Shown: positions 11,396 through 23,985, counted from the first letter of the stretch. The stretch: 64,000 nt of DNA from Clitopilus passeckerianus (GCA_944990035.1 CALYLX010000066.1:496001-560000), one strand, 5' to 3'. Notes: generated by a model from the sequence alone, not told the origin. Numbers and translations: made by a program.

Positions 11396-12697
11396 ATCAC
11401 CATTTTTCTGTTCCATACGTAGCCTAGTTGTGGATGATTCTTACATTATTTACTTGGAATCCGGTAGCGGGTGATTGATCCTCACTGGCAATGTGTGATA
11501 TTTGGTTACAGAATATTCACGGCGGCATTGCTTAGCATAGCTGTCAGGCCAGCATTCCATCGAGTGGTTCATGAAAATGAATAAGAATTTGACGTTCGAG
11601 CCTCATGGTACGCCTAAAAACTACAGGTGGCTACTAAGACCCGAGTGTCGTTTAGGGCAACTCTCGGACATTAAGGCCGTTATTTCCTTCAGAAAGTGCT
11701 GAGCAGTGGCAGTGGTGTGGCTTGGACTCAAGGTCATAGCCATGATGCGCGATGCATAATGATTGTCGTATTCGAATGGCAGACACCTTCAAGGCTTCTT
11801 AACTGGAAATTCCAAGTGTTCATCCTTGAGGCGTTCTGCCTTGCTGTAGGGTCCTTGCTTGCACATTTGTGCACCCCATTTATTTGTTGTTTGCTTACAG
11901 TACGTCGGAGTGAAGCCCCAGTCCGGGGATACAGGAACCATACAGCAACGATGACGAGGTGGCGATCGATATGCCATCAACCTGTTGACATGTGGGCGTT
12001 TGTGTACGGAGTTCACGAACCAACAGCATCATCCCACTCCTGTTCACACTCCTGTTCCCGGCCAGCGCATCGGCCACCAGGCATTCAGGGAAGCGTCCCG
12101 CACATGCAAGCCTGTCAACATGTATGGAGTGTTTTGATTTGCGCTGACATACCCTACGAGAGAAAGATCTCCGCCTTCCAAACCTGACCAATTGGGATTT
12201 CGCGTTGCACTTTTTCCGATCCCAAAGAACACATGTTGCCCATGTTTTCTTAGGTTCTACAAAGCCGTTGGATACCTTGTCCGGCTCTTTGCGGCCCAAA
12301 TTCACAGATGAGAACTGGGTGAGAATTAGAAGCGTGGCTTCAGGGCCTCTGCTACGCGTTCCCGAAACTAATCATATATTCGACCTTTTAAGTTAGATCT
12401 GAATCGTGCACTGGCATAATGCTCGGAAAACCTGCCAAATGTTTGCTTCTGCACATGGGCTCAGGCAACTCGAGGCTACTATCAATCGCCTCAAGGCTTT
12501 TCCGCCGCTCAAGTCTCCAATAATTTCGGGAAGAGATGGCTGGGTAGTTCTGGTTCTTCCTGTTGCCCAAGCCAAAGAGTAAGGAACTCGTGACCCCACA
12601 TTTCCCTCTGTCAACATCTAAAGTGCAAAGCCGATTAACTAACCGCTCGCATGACGGTGATCCATGACTAGACCCTGAGATCTCATCTAAACTCGAA

Positions 12698-14502
12698 GTG
12701 CCTTTTAAAAACTCGAGTGCAGATGATGAACTCCATCTTCCTTTCTCCTCTTCTACGTCTGCATATCTCTCCTACAAAAAGAACTGCATTTCTTCCAGTA
12801 TGCGAAACTCTGGTCTCCAGACCCCTGACATGAACTTCGCACTCCTTGAAGACGTTTTCAAGACGGAGATAAATATCGCAGATTTTTGAGCCTGCGGGGT
12901 AAAGATGCCCAGGATGCGTTCAATGCATGCGAGGAGGTATGAACTCAACCTTTCTTTGGTAAAACCCAGTACTTCCCATACTCACCTTTCATCAGATGCT
13001 TCAAAGAAAGGATTTAACGCATTTTCTCCGGTGTAACCTCATCGTAGGGATGCAAAGGCTTGCCAAAGCTGCAAAATTACGTCCTACCCGTCATAACCTC
13101 CGAAACATCAAAATGGTGGGCACTGCTCCCTACAGTCGTGGAGGCTGTTCTCTAGTCTATCTTGGAAAGCATCACGAAGACGACGTTTGCATTAAGATGC
13201 TCGTGGTTGGTACAGCAGATTCGGGCCAATCTGAGAAGTTCTCGCGGTTTGTAAGGTTTTTAAATTGCATGCTATTGGCTCACTTATCTGCCATAGCACT
13301 GTGCGAGAGAGTCCATCCTTTGGGCTCGACTATCGCATGCCAACGTCCACCCATTTCTTGGTGTTTGCGAAATAGAATCCAGGCCGTGTCTCATATCTCC
13401 GTTGGCTCGGAGCGGGAATATTACAGACTTCCTCAGAACAACGCCGACTTTCAACAATCGGCTTTTTTTGGTAGGTCGATCCACGATCTCCAAGTTGGTG
13501 TCGCTCATTTCCATCAATTCGAATTCTAGCTCAACGACATCGTGGCTGGGCTTTTATATTTGCACAACAATGAAGTTATACACGGAGATATCAAAGGGGT
13601 AGGAACAGCCCTTTTGATTCTATCGTCACTGGTTGATAGGCTTTCTCTAGGCAAATGTTCTTGTCGACGAAACCGGGCGGGCGGCGCTCGCAGATTTTGG
13701 GATATCGTCAATCTTCGCTCCTGACATCCTCCCAATCACACAGTTCTCGTCTGTTGGGTCTAAAGGCGGAACCGTTCTCTGGAAAGCACCGGAACTTTTC
13801 GACGAAGAATCAACCTCAGATGAAATCCCTCACAACACCAAAGCCAGCGATGTATACTCGCTGGCATGCACATTTTATGAGGTAACGTGGATTACTCGTA
13901 TCAGCTGCTTGTTGTGATTCTTACATTCTAACCAGGTCGTCACTAGCCGATATCCTTTCTTCAAGGTACCAGAATACAGGGTGACGCTCATGAAATTGAG
14001 AGGAATCGCGCCCGAGAGGCCGAGCCCTGATGACCCCGCGTTTACGCACAACGGATTATCGAACGAGTTGTGGGAGTTGATGACTCAATGTTGGAGTCCG
14101 ACACCTACGGAGCGGCCACATGTAGAATACATTGCTGGATGGTTAGCTCGGAGAGTAGAGCACGATTGGCGACCGCAGAAGGAACGGCAGACCAACAACC
14201 CCCCTCCGTTTGGTGACAAAACGAACCAGCCAGTGCAAACTGTGGGCAAGGAACTGAAGATGCTTCTACGATTGATACACGGCGACAAGGCTTCGAAGAC
14301 CCCTACAAGCAAACGGAAGACCCCGACGAACCCATATCCTGGCTTCAGAGGCTTCATGGAGCCCATGACACCTGATTCACCTGCTCTCCGGAGTCAAACT
14401 CCAAGCAATACATCAACACAGGTCGATTTGAGCTATCACCGTCCGATGTATGGTAGGACACATACAATAAACACCTCCAAATCACTTCTCGCTGAAATAT
14501 GA
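12698..14502 (+). CDS. Tyrosine-kinase-like protein kinase (agaricomycete TKL family)
   Basis: A complete kinase domain spread over several exons. Before the domain: LSLRGKDAQDAFNACEE and RCNLIVGMQRLAKAAKL, the block typical of this family. Kinase motifs: YSRGGCSLVYLG (glycine loop), DVCIKMLVV (Lys), CARESILWARLSHANVHPFL (helix C Glu), LISPLARSGNITDFL (hinge), VIHGDIKG+ANVLVDETG (catalytic loop with Gly in place of HRD Arg, usual in this group), LADFGIS, TVLWKAPELF, SDVYSLACTFYE and MTQCWSPTPTERP. A basic, proline-rich tail of about 110 residues follows. All introns from the second exon on are in frame. The 5' end is unsettled: in the T-run at 12883-12887 the frame stops (GAT TTT TGA), while one more T would join MNFALLEDVFKTEINIADF to LSLRGK. 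Substrates are unknown. Confidence 0.75.
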
Positions 14503-14795
14503 TTTAGGCACGCAATTTGTTCACTATAACCCCAGTTCTCCTTTTACCCGCTCTGTGTGAGACGAGACCTGAGCCATAGGACTAGCGAATCACACGCAAG
14601 TAAGATCCGTCAGAACACAATGCATTGCGGCTGCCAGGATGTACATTAAATTTATATTGTATCGCTTCGACTCGGAGTTCTACCCTAATATTCGCTTTTA
14701 CATACCATGCTCAATGAGCAAGTTGTGTCGAAGCCGAACTATCTCATATTACAATGGCAAGCCTGTCGCCAACAAGAATTCTATACACATTTTTT

Positions 14796-16807
14796 CTACA
14801 TATCATCGACACCTGCAACTCTCTCCGCGCCCCACCTCCCAACTGCAGACACACCCGCTGCAATCAAGAAACTCCAATCAAATAACGAGCCAAACACCAC
14901 GAATTGAGGTATTGTACTGAATAGATTGTTTGTTGCGTCTGGGTTCGAATCGAGCTCCCCCGGAGGAGTCGAATGTGATGATGGAACTGGAGGGAAGGTG
15001 TTTCTGAGCTGCACTATTGTTGAGAGGAGGTATATGCCCTGTCAAGAGATCCCGGGTCAGATGGAGGGGGGACGAGGGGGCACGAGGGAAGGACAAACCA
15101 TGAGCTGAGCGAGAAAGAGAAGCATTAGTGATGCCCCTAGACTTCTACTTGTCACCCTTAATGCCTAGAATAGGATTCACGGTCACGAATGTGAGCCAGC
15201 CTGATATGACGGGAGCACGCACCCTGGTGACGCCACCCAATACCCTCCTCACACTTGTCAATATGATCACACCTACCAAGACGAGACTGATATGCCTCGC
15301 GAATAATACAATTTCTTCTGTGCTGATCTTCCCCTGGTAGAAGACATATGGGAGAGAAGAGATGCGAGGACATCCGCTACTATGTCTGGGTATGACGTGG
15401 ATGAGTCTGAACCGGGGGATAGGCGTCTAGAGGGAAGGACAACGTTCACGATTGACTAGAGTGGGTAGACAAATTAAAACAAAATTTGTAGTAAGGAAGC
15501 ATGTGGAACTCACACTTGCCACCCTCAGTAAACAATAAGCTGCGAATAGATACCCGCCTACCCACCATATCCTCCCTCTGAACGTTCGGTTATACATCTC
15601 GTCGTCCCGGCGGGCTTTCATAGCTTCGACTTTGAGGGTCATTTGGTACTCGAGTGCTTCTAAGCCTCGGAGTTCTTGTGTTACTAATTTTGATTATTAG
15701 AACCTTCGGAAGGTGCCAGAAAGGAGAGAACTCACAACTATCCCCACCCCTCAAACTTGACCCAACTCTCGAGAACCAGCTACTTTCCGCCTTCTGAACC
15801 ATTAGTATTTTCTACAGTTAGAAATGGGAACTCTCGCTCACAGCAACACTCGCCTGCCTCTCCCTTGCAGCTCTTCGTCCCTCCAAATCATTCCTCACAC
15901 TCTGCAACGCGTACTCTTGCGCCCTCACATCTTCTTCTGTCGGTATCCCACTTCCAATGCCACTTCCTCCCCTCCTCCCGAACCTCGGTATATAGCTCCA
16001 CGAATTGCTCACCGCTCCAAAGCCTGAAAGTAGGCCAAGTATGATGGTCCCGAGAACGATTAGCCGGGATAACGTGCTGGTAAAAGTGCTGGTGGTTGAG
16101 TTGGAAAGTGCAGAGGGGAGTGGGATTTTGGCGAAGAGAAAGAGGTAGAGGGATACGACTAGGAGGCCGAAGAGGAGGCGGGAGGAGGAGAGCTGGCGGG
16201 GAGAGGTGGATGTTGCAGCTGCGGGTGGAGGTTAGTAGCCAAGATTGCGAGATGACAGAACAATGGGACATACATCTGGTCCCTATAGCCAGGACAAAGC
16301 TGATGCATAGAGGGATTAGGACCAGGATGAGAGCCATTAAAAAGATCAGCGAGAATTTCCAGCTATACAGCCGAGCTCTACAATGCATGAGCTTGGGTAC
16401 CATACCGTGAAAAGAACATGTAGCACTCACGAAGGCGTAAACATCTCGATGCCTTGTAGCATAAGCACGAAGAACAGCATGCTGCTCTCCGTAAAGACTA
16501 GAGAAAAAGCATTTCTGGACACAGCAGCATGCATTGACGCTGCATCGTTCGGTGCAAATTTTGTTTTCGACGGTGTTGAGCCTGCACTTGCAGGTAATGG
16601 CAAAGTATCCAGCTCTATTGACGCCAGACTTCCATTCCGCTGGGAATGGCTGGGTGTAAGAGGACTTTGCGGTTCAAGCGGTGGCCCAGATGATATTGTT
16701 TGAAGGTCAGAATATAAACTTCGTAGAAGATATTTGCGGCATCCAAGGAACAAAGGAACCCTGGACAAGGCCAGAACGAAGAGTTCAGGAAAGTGAATTG
16801 AAGACAT
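14796..16807 (-). CDS. GPHR: Golgi pH regulator / GPR89-type multi-pass membrane protein
   Basis: Family members are anion-channel-like proteins that acidify the Golgi (animals) or act as GTG-type membrane proteins (plants). Joining the exons gives: N-terminal membrane segment SRVPLFLGCRKYLLRSLY; NAFSLVFTESSMLFFVLMLQ; YSWKFSLIFLMALILVLIPL; LLFGLLVVSLYLFLF; LIVLGTIILGLLSGFGAVSN (conserved family block); the coiled-coil QELRGLEALEYQMTLKVE; RTFRGRIWWVGGYLFAAYC; ARHISLVLVGVIILTSVRR; ASLMLLFLAQLM+GIYLLST; and FVVFGSLFDWSFLIAAGVSA. The first exon is 16807-16431; several 47-58 bp introns follow, including one with GTAGCG...CTACCAG. The start at 16807 (MSSIHFPELF) matches the family N-terminus. No lesions were found. 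It is divergent from AKR1, with 395 bases between start codons. A decayed copy of its last exon is at 9715-9851. Confidence 0.88.
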
Positions 16808-17202
16808 TGACCGGGGATTGAACCAACGACCAGCTGAGTGCTGTTGCTCTGACGCAACCACGTTAGCATTTCCAATTTAGTTAAAACTGCATCTGATCTT
16901 ATCAGATACGCTGCTCCTTGTCTTTCCTTCAATCCTCTACCTCAAATGCCATGAATACCCCTCGCATTACTATTCTCGCTGTCAGGGACGACCTTCACAG
17001 CCTTTTAGCTGTTGAAGAAACGTTTTTTACTCGTCGTCGACCAGTCTCTTGCGGTGTGGCTGTCCGTCGTCAATATGATGAGGATGGCTTAGTCATCTCC
17101 AGGTCAAGCACGACGACTGCGGTGTCCAACTGTCAAGTGTAATACCGCCTCCACAGCGCCCAAAAGGCCTCATCCCTCGTTTCTTTCTTCACGACCGTCA
17201 TC
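16808..17202. promoter_or_regulatory. Divergent promoter region between GPHR and AKR1
   Basis: 395 bases separate the two start codons. The region must carry both promoters. It begins with a tRNA-like B-box/T-arm motif in the GPHR leader (16811-16824). No TATA box is obvious. A 64-codon frame from 16949 has no recognisable content. Confidence 0.5.
16811..16824 (-). other. tRNA-like T-arm / B-box motif in GPHR leader
   Basis: On the minus strand GGTTCAATCCCCGG fits the Pol III B-box consensus GGTTCGANTCC with one change, and TGGTTGCGTCAGAG about 30 bases upstream resembles an A-box. It sits 4 bases before the GPHR start codon. No complete cloverleaf could be drawn, so it is probably a tRNA or SINE relic. 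Confidence 0.4.
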
Positions 17203-19928
17203 ATGGACGAGTTCGTTAACGCAAAATCTGAGCCTTCAACCTCTCAGGTCAACGCTGAATCTGCCCTGGCCACCAACCTCTCCTTCAATACCTCCTCTGG
17301 CCAGGAACCGCAGTCTCCATCAGACGCTGTAAGTCTCGTAATAATTAACACGTCCTAAGCTTTATTGATTTCGCGTTTTCTCTCTTTCTTTCACATAGGT
17401 CTCTATCTTCGTAGCTTCACAACGAGGCGACGTAGCACTCATCAAAGAGCTCATCGAGTCCGGAAAAGCTACCGTTCACGACAGAGACGACCAAAACGTC
17501 ACACCACTACACTGGGCCGCGATCAATGCACATGTTGGCGCATGTCGGTACCTCCTCGAGCAGGGCGCTGAAGTCGATGCTCTAGGCGGTGACCTCGTCG
17601 CTACACCCATGCAATGGGCTGCCCGTAGCGGCCTCTTGTACATCATTCAGCTCCTCATAGCACACAACGCCGATCCGAGTATAAGTGACTCTCAGGGCTA
17701 CAATTCCCTCCACCTCGTCACTCATTCGAGTCAAATCATGCCCCTGCTGTACTTGCTGCATCAGCCTATAAACGTCGACTGCAAAGACGCCCAAGGACAT
17801 ACTTCGTTGATGTGGGCAGCGTATCAAGGGGATGGGCTCAGTGTAGAGCTTTTGCTCAAGCATGGTGCTGATCCTAATGCCAAGGATGACTCGGGGTTGA
17901 CACCGCTGCATTGGGCGGTGGTGAGAGGGAATAGGATGATTATTAGGAAGTTGATTGAGAAGGGTGCAGACCTTAATACGAAGGATGGGGAGGATAGAAC
18001 GCCTAGAGATATGGCCGTGGAGTTAAAGAGCTTGGGGGCCTGGAAGAGGGCCTTAGAGGAGGGTGGAATGAACGAGTATGGTGTCAAAAAGGGTAAACCG
18101 CTGAGCGAGGTATGCTTTTACTTTGGCTGTATGCGCATTAAGCTGACAATGCCCATTTAGCGAAATACCAAAATCGTCATATTCTCCCTCCCGACGATAT
18201 TCTTCTACATCATGTTCATGACCCTTACGATTTTGCCATGGTATACCGGCCTTCTGCTTGCATTCGCGGAATTCTTTGGGATGCATCATGTATGTCGTTT
18301 CCTTTCTGTTTCTAGACATATTCTAACGACTTTCAGATCGTTACCCGTGTGTTGCTGAACAACCAAACCTACACCGACAACGTCAGTTCAACGCCCTACT
18401 TCTCGGGTATTATTTTCGGCTCTATGGTCTGGGTGCTTTACTGCTGGTTCACGCGTCTGGTTCAACGTCAGTCCTCTCGCTGTCTTCAGTATGAATATAT
18501 ATGCTCATTTTTCCTGTCGAAATGCAGAAACACAATCACACTCCCTTGCACACTTCTTGTTCGTTGTGGCGTTTGGCCTGTGCGCATACAACTTCTTCCG
18601 CGCTGCAACACTCGATCCTGGAACTTGTCCAAAGCCCACGAGTGATGCTGAACTGAAATCCGTGCGTATTTCACAATTTCGAGCAGAGTTATGAATTCTG
18701 ATGGGATTACTATTATTGTAGATTATTGAGGACCTTGCCACCCAGGGAAGGCTGAATGGTCAGACTTTCTGCATCCAGTGCATGGTGAGTATGGATTTTG
18801 GAGACGTTGCACATGAAAATCCATGTGGTTTTAATAGGCAAGGAAGCCGTTGAGGTCAAAGCATTGTCGTGTCTGCGATAAATGTATTTCGCGAAGTGAC
18901 CAGTGAGTAACCTCATTTCCCATTTTTTCCTGCAATCTAATTCTGTCTACAGTCACTGTCCATGGGTTTGGAATTGTGGTAAGTACTATGTTGATGGAGT
19001 TAATATCCATTAACTCATCCCTCTTCTCCTGCAGTTGGCATGGGCAACCACCGCCAATTTGTGCTCTTCGTCTTGACTTTAGTCATTGGAATCGGCCTCT
19101 TTGACTACCTATCTTATGCCTGTACGTGTTTCCTTACGCCCAATTTCAAACCTTTGCTATAACCCCCGTTTTACAGTCTTCTCATCTCTAACCTCCACCG
19201 TCACCCCTCCCGACTCGACCTGCCCCCTCCCTAGTGAGCTCTGCGCCCTAACTGCCGCAGACCCCTTCCTCGTTGCCGTCACCTGCTGGGCCACGCTCCA
19301 ACTCTCATGGACCATCGTTCTACTCGCTTCCCAGCTCTGGCAAATAGCCCGCCAGATGACGACGCTCGAGGTATCCAACCTCGGAAGGTACGGATACATG
19401 GGTGGGCGAGGTGGACAGAGCATGTCTGGACAGATGGGCCACAGGCACAACCATGCCAGGGCAGGGATCGTGCCAGGTGTGGATACGGAGGATACGGCGT
19501 TGATGAATGGTGAAGGTGCCGGTGCTTCTGGCAGTGGTGCGCATGCTGGCCACAATCACAAGCATGGCATGTGCGGCGGGTGCGGAAGTGGCTTCTTGAT
19601 GAACCTTCTCGGGTTCGACAGGTTCACGAAGGGGAAGGCCGTGGATGGGCTGGCAAGAGCTGGGAAAGCGAGCAATCCGTTCGATTTGGGGCTCGTTGGG
19701 AACTGTAAAGATTTCTGGACGGCGGGAAGAGAGCTTGGCGTGCAGTATGAGCAGCTGTACGATGTACCGATTGAAGGCTTTACGGAGGCGAAGAAGAGGA
19801 GGGATATTGAGGATGATGAAAGTTTGAGTGGGGCAGGGAGAAAGCCGAGAAAGAGCTTGTTTATGGGCTTTGGGCTTGGGAGGTCGGGGAGTAGTAGGGG
19901 GACGTATGAACCTGTTAGTCAGGTTTAA
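17203..19928 (+). CDS. AKR1: Palmitoyltransferase AKR1 (ankyrin repeats plus DHHC domain)
   Basis: S-palmitoyltransferase of Golgi and endosomal membranes. The N-terminus carries about six ankyrin repeats (VTPLHWAAINAHVGACRYLL, LVATPMQWAARSGLLYIIQL, HTSLMWAAYQGDGLSVELLL, LTPLHWAVVRGNRMIIRKLI). Membrane segments follow (IVIFSLPTIFFYIMFMTL; YFSGIIFGSMVWVLYC; LAHFLFVVAFGLCAYNFF). The cysteine-rich catalytic domain is ARKPLRSKHCRVCDKC, SDHHCPWVWNC and VGMGNHRQF, with a canonical DHHC (yeast Akr1 has DHYC). Two more membrane segments follow, then a Gly/His-rich tail (GHRHNHAR, AGHNHKHGMCGGCGSG). Short introns split the DHHC region: the His-His codons span the intron after GAC CA. The frame is intact to TAA at 19928. 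The His/Cys-rich stretch in the tail might bind metal (inference). Confidence 0.92.
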
Positions 19929-20606
19929 AGCGGGTGGTTGAAAATATCCAGAGACGTTTGGACGAGGTGTAATGTTTACGAGTTTTGTTCATCCCCTATG
20001 ATACGGTTGGATACCCGTTTTGTGTTCATATTTAATGCTATTTGACGACCACACATACTACGAAGCGGTGATCAGTGCTTTGAGAGACGAGAGACCAGGG
20101 AGTTGAACCCAACACTCGGGCTGATTCTCCTGTATGGGAGTAGCTGCCTGTGCACGTACGACCTAATTTTCCGCAAGAGAAAATATGAACGGTCCGCTAT
20201 TGCATATTATACCTTCCACAACGTTTAGAAACAGACCACCGGCATACGCTGGGAGGGATGACCCTTGCCAGCTAGCCCATTTTTCCCCATGTACGAGTTT
20301 CAAAAGGGAAATATGTGACCTTGCGTCGGGCCTACGTGATCGCCAAGGTGGTCGTTTGGCATGGTTGGTCGGCGACAGCATTTCATTCCCTTTCTCTTTC
20401 ATTCATGGTCCCTTGTAACCCACGACCGAACAATACGAGAACCACATTCCCCGGAGGGCGATGCATTCTGGTTTGATGGCCAGGAGATCGACGAACGTAC
20501 AGCTTTTGAATTGTAATGCTATGTTTCGACCCAGATTAAGCGCCTAACGTCTTGTCTTTCTCCCCTGTGTTCGCCCCCCTAAAGGATCTCACACAGACCT
20601 TCAGCC
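19929..20606. other. Intergenic region
   Basis: Between AKR1 and the NACHT gene. It contains a tRNA-like T-arm motif on the minus strand at 20095-20111 (TGGGTTCAACTCCC). No gene is supported. Confidence 0.5.
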
Positions 20607-23340
20607 ATGGATTCACGAGAACATCCAAACTCAAATGGTGACCTGCGGTTTCTCTTCCACCGTCAAACCCTCTTATTTGACATGCTCTAGGATTCACGAA
20701 TGCAGAATTCCATAATACCATAATGGCCGCTAGCGGCAATATCAACTTGACTGTTTCTGGAGCAGCTGCGTGCGCTGCTCCTCCTGCGAATCAGTGTTTG
20801 TTTTCTGCCAATATTAATGGCTTGCCCGAGCATGAGCTAACGAGGTCTTTCGAATAGCTGTTGGGCTCACGGATTGGTTATCATCCGTGAACTACAAGCC
20901 AGGCAAATTGACATATTCTCTAAAGTAACCAGCGGCACTGGTCATTGGTTCCTGGAGAGTAAGGAATACAAGATGCTCCTTGAGAAGAAGGCCGTGACTG
21001 TCTGCGGAACTGGCATTCGTACGTTGCTTCTTCACTTCCCGATTAAGCGTACGCTGACTTCCATTCGGTGCGATAGCTGGCGCTGGAAAAACTTACCTCT
21101 CGTACGTTTCAACAACAGACCACCAACAACTAATACTTACGGGTTCCGTTGACAGTTCAATTGTCATTAATGACTTAAAGTCTCGAATTGGTAGGGCCCG
21201 AAAGGCTGCTGTTCTTTACGTCTACTGCCACTACTCAGAACTGCACTCGGTTGCCGATATCCTTGGAGCGTTGCTCAGACAGCTGGCTGAAAGCAGCGCC
21301 GCCGCAAACAAGTACATTCAAGACCACTTCCATCTTGTCCACCTTCGGGATCGGACGACGCCTTCCGAGGTGGATTTGCTCATATGTTGAAGCAGGTTGT
21401 TGCCACTCTGAAACGAACCTTCATACTTGTTGATGCTCTCGATGAGCTCAAGGAGGACATCCGTCACGGACTGCTCAAACACCTACAATGTGTCAATGCA
21501 TCGATTCTTTTGACTTCGCGCCCAGCACAAGCATTGGAAAGAATTCCTGGCGTCGTTATGTTCGAAATCATGCCTCCGGAAGAAGACTTCCGGCTTTATA
21601 TCTTACAGAGTATCCGTGACCATCCTGGCCTTTCTGGTGTGCTACACAATCAGGATGAGTTAAAAGAAGAGGTTGTGCAAGTGATTACAAAAAAGGCAAA
21701 TGGGATGTACGTGGTCAAAGCGTCATATGAATATCAACGCGTCCTGATGTCACCTTCACTGTTCGCTAGGTACATGCTCGCCGCGTTGCAAATCAACCGC
21801 ATCAAACTAGAAGGGGTGCTTACGGTGAAAATCATCAAACAAGCACTGAAAACTCTCCCGAGCAACCTCGATGACATGTACGCCAACACCTTAGAACGGA
21901 TCCGAAATCAGAACCCAGAAAAGAGCGCCCTTGCTAAACGAGTACTTCTTTGGGTACTTTATAATCAGAGCGGGGACCCTCTAACCATTGAAGCACTGCG
22001 CGAGGCTGTAACATTGACACCCGATATGGATGCTCTCCCTATAGACGAGAAGCCTGCAGAGGACGATGTAATAACGAGCTGCTGCGGTCTGATTAGATTG
22101 GAGGAACGACGAACTTCCGCCTCTGTCCACCTCACCCGTGCGTGGTATCTTAGAAGTAAAACATTCTGGGAGGTAAAACTGACTGCGCATGCATATCTGC
22201 ATTTTCAGATTACACGACAAAAGAGTTCCTTGACTGTCGACTGGAACAACTCCTTGATAGCACGTCCATGAACACGCATACAAACTTGACTCTTACATGT
22301 CTCAAGTATCTGAATCTCTCCGGAGCGCTGGGATGCAGGGATAAAGCGGCATGGGATACACTGCACGGCCGCTGGGTATTCTTGGATTACGCATTCCAAG
22401 CTTGGCACAAGCACGCTTCGTTGTGCCGTGGATCCAACGGACCGCCACTGGTGATCAACGATTTTATTCGGCGATTACCATCCTACCCTCGTTTTGATTG
22501 GCTTCTCTCTATCTCAGCATGCCAACCTATCGAAATCCTCGCACCTATTCACGTTGCGTCGTACTTCGGTTTTGTGGAACTGGTCGAGGAATTGTTACAT
22601 TCCGCTGATCAACAGACCAACCTAGGCAATACCCCCCTTCATTTCGTCTGTAGGCGTGGCTGCAGCGATGATGATCATTACGACGAAGAAATAGCCCGTC
22701 TTCTGCTGGATTGTCCAACTGTTGACATCAACTCGAAAAATGTCAACGGCGAGACTGCACTGCACGTTGCCTGCAGCCAGTGGAACGTCTCACCTAAAAT
22801 CATCAGAATTTTGCTTGCACACGAGCAGATCGACATCAACTGTCCAGATATTCGCGGTTTTCCACCGCTCGCAATGCTGAGCTTATTCGGTGCATCCTCT
22901 GGCGAGGCAGGCAAAGGGCTGAGGAAAGTCTGAAGCTGCTTCTTTCGGAACCTACGATTGATATGGACATGTCAAGGGGCAAACTCGGTCGGTCAATCTT
23001 CCATTTACCGGTTGCTCTGACATACCCAAACATGAACATGATCCGTATTCTGCTTGCACACGGAGCAGATTCAAAGCTCCACATCAAAGACTCGCAGGGT
23101 AAAACTGCACTGGATCTTGTTATTATGAAGTCGTTTAATCGCCACGTTTCCGCTGAGGGACGGGGAAATGCTAGAATCTTGGCGGACATTCTTCGCGCGC
23201 ATGGCGCACGGTCACAATCTCTGTTGTTAATCCCAAGTATTATCGGACAAAATATTGTATTTGACCACCACGACCGTTTTGTAATTCAGAGGTCGTGGCG
23301 CCGATTTCGTAGATATGTTGCAAACATGATTACGAATTGA
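20607..23340 (+). pseudogene. NACHT NTPase with ankyrin repeats (NLR-like), disrupted by three 1-base lesions
   Basis: A fungal NLR-type protein of the agaricomycete kind, thought to act in non-self recognition. The start MDSREHPNSNG is followed by FTNAEFHNTIMAASGNINL. The pre-NACHT block is ARQIDIFSKVTSGTGHWFLE; Walker A is GIPGAGKTYLSS (split by two short introns); then VLYVYCHY, RTFILVDALDEL (Walker B), ASILLTSRPAQ, LPSNLDDMYANTLERI and the winged-helix motif VHLTHYTTKEFLD. Ankyrin repeats follow from about 22545 (APIHVASYFGFVELVEELL, NTPLHFVCRRGCS, ETALHVACSQWNV, HGADSKLHIKDSQGKTALDL). Lesions, each equivalent to one missing base: near 20900 (NYK to ARQ), near 21378 (DLL to MLKQ) and in the G-run near 22918. 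It is either a recent pseudogene or low-accuracy sequence. Confidence 0.8.
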
Positions 23341-23985
23341 TACAAGAACTTTAGGGTATTCCCTATCAATTAGTTTCGTAGATGCAAGAATATTATACAA
23401 CAAAAGTGAAGTACGTGCCTTGGCCCAGACTGAAGAAACAGAGATTCTCAAGGAAGCAAGGACTGAGCGCTGGAACTTGGACCATTGGCCTGGACCTCAG
23501 CTCCCATTTGACGCTTTGAAAAGGTAAGAATATTCTTGGGCGAGGGGATAAACCCACCTCTCTCTTCTCTTTCCTGCACGATCCAGGCTCCTCTCTCTTC
23601 CTTGCAAGCAAGCATACTATCCAGAAGTGCTGGAAAACATGCCTCGTAAAAGAGAGACGACGGACTAGTGCCGAAAGGAAACAAAATATTAGTAGATCTG
23701 GGCCCTTCAATTCGGTGGGCTGAGAGTCCCTAGGAGTCGGTGTGGCTCTTTGAGTTGTTTAGTACACGGCTTCCTGTCGTGCATGCCAACGGAGAACCTT
23801 CAAACAGAGTGAACTGGGCTAAGTGCAAGCCTGGTTTCCTCTGCAAACAGTCACAAGGGATTCAAGGCCTGGATGCTGTCCGTTTACGTGCTATTATGGG
23901 GACCCAGATCCTTGAAGAGGAAGATGATTCTTGCGGAAACGAGAGGCAAAAATGTCTTTGACGGATACTACAGGATCCAGGTGAA

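Larger units (their letters stand above)
9066..12697. other. Gene-poor interval between the two kinase copies
   Basis: About 3.6 kb without a credible gene. It contains a degenerate copy of the GPHR 3' coding end (9715-9851) and a 140-bp palindromic element (11256-11395). Remaining ORFs (for example 163 codons from 11696 and 136 codons on the minus strand from 12305) show no family motif and overlap each other on opposite strands. No RNA gene was recognised. Confidence 0.55.

Noticed and set aside
11696..12305. 163- and 136-codon frames on opposite strands
   Set aside because: They overlap each other, have no motif and no intron pattern typical of this genome.
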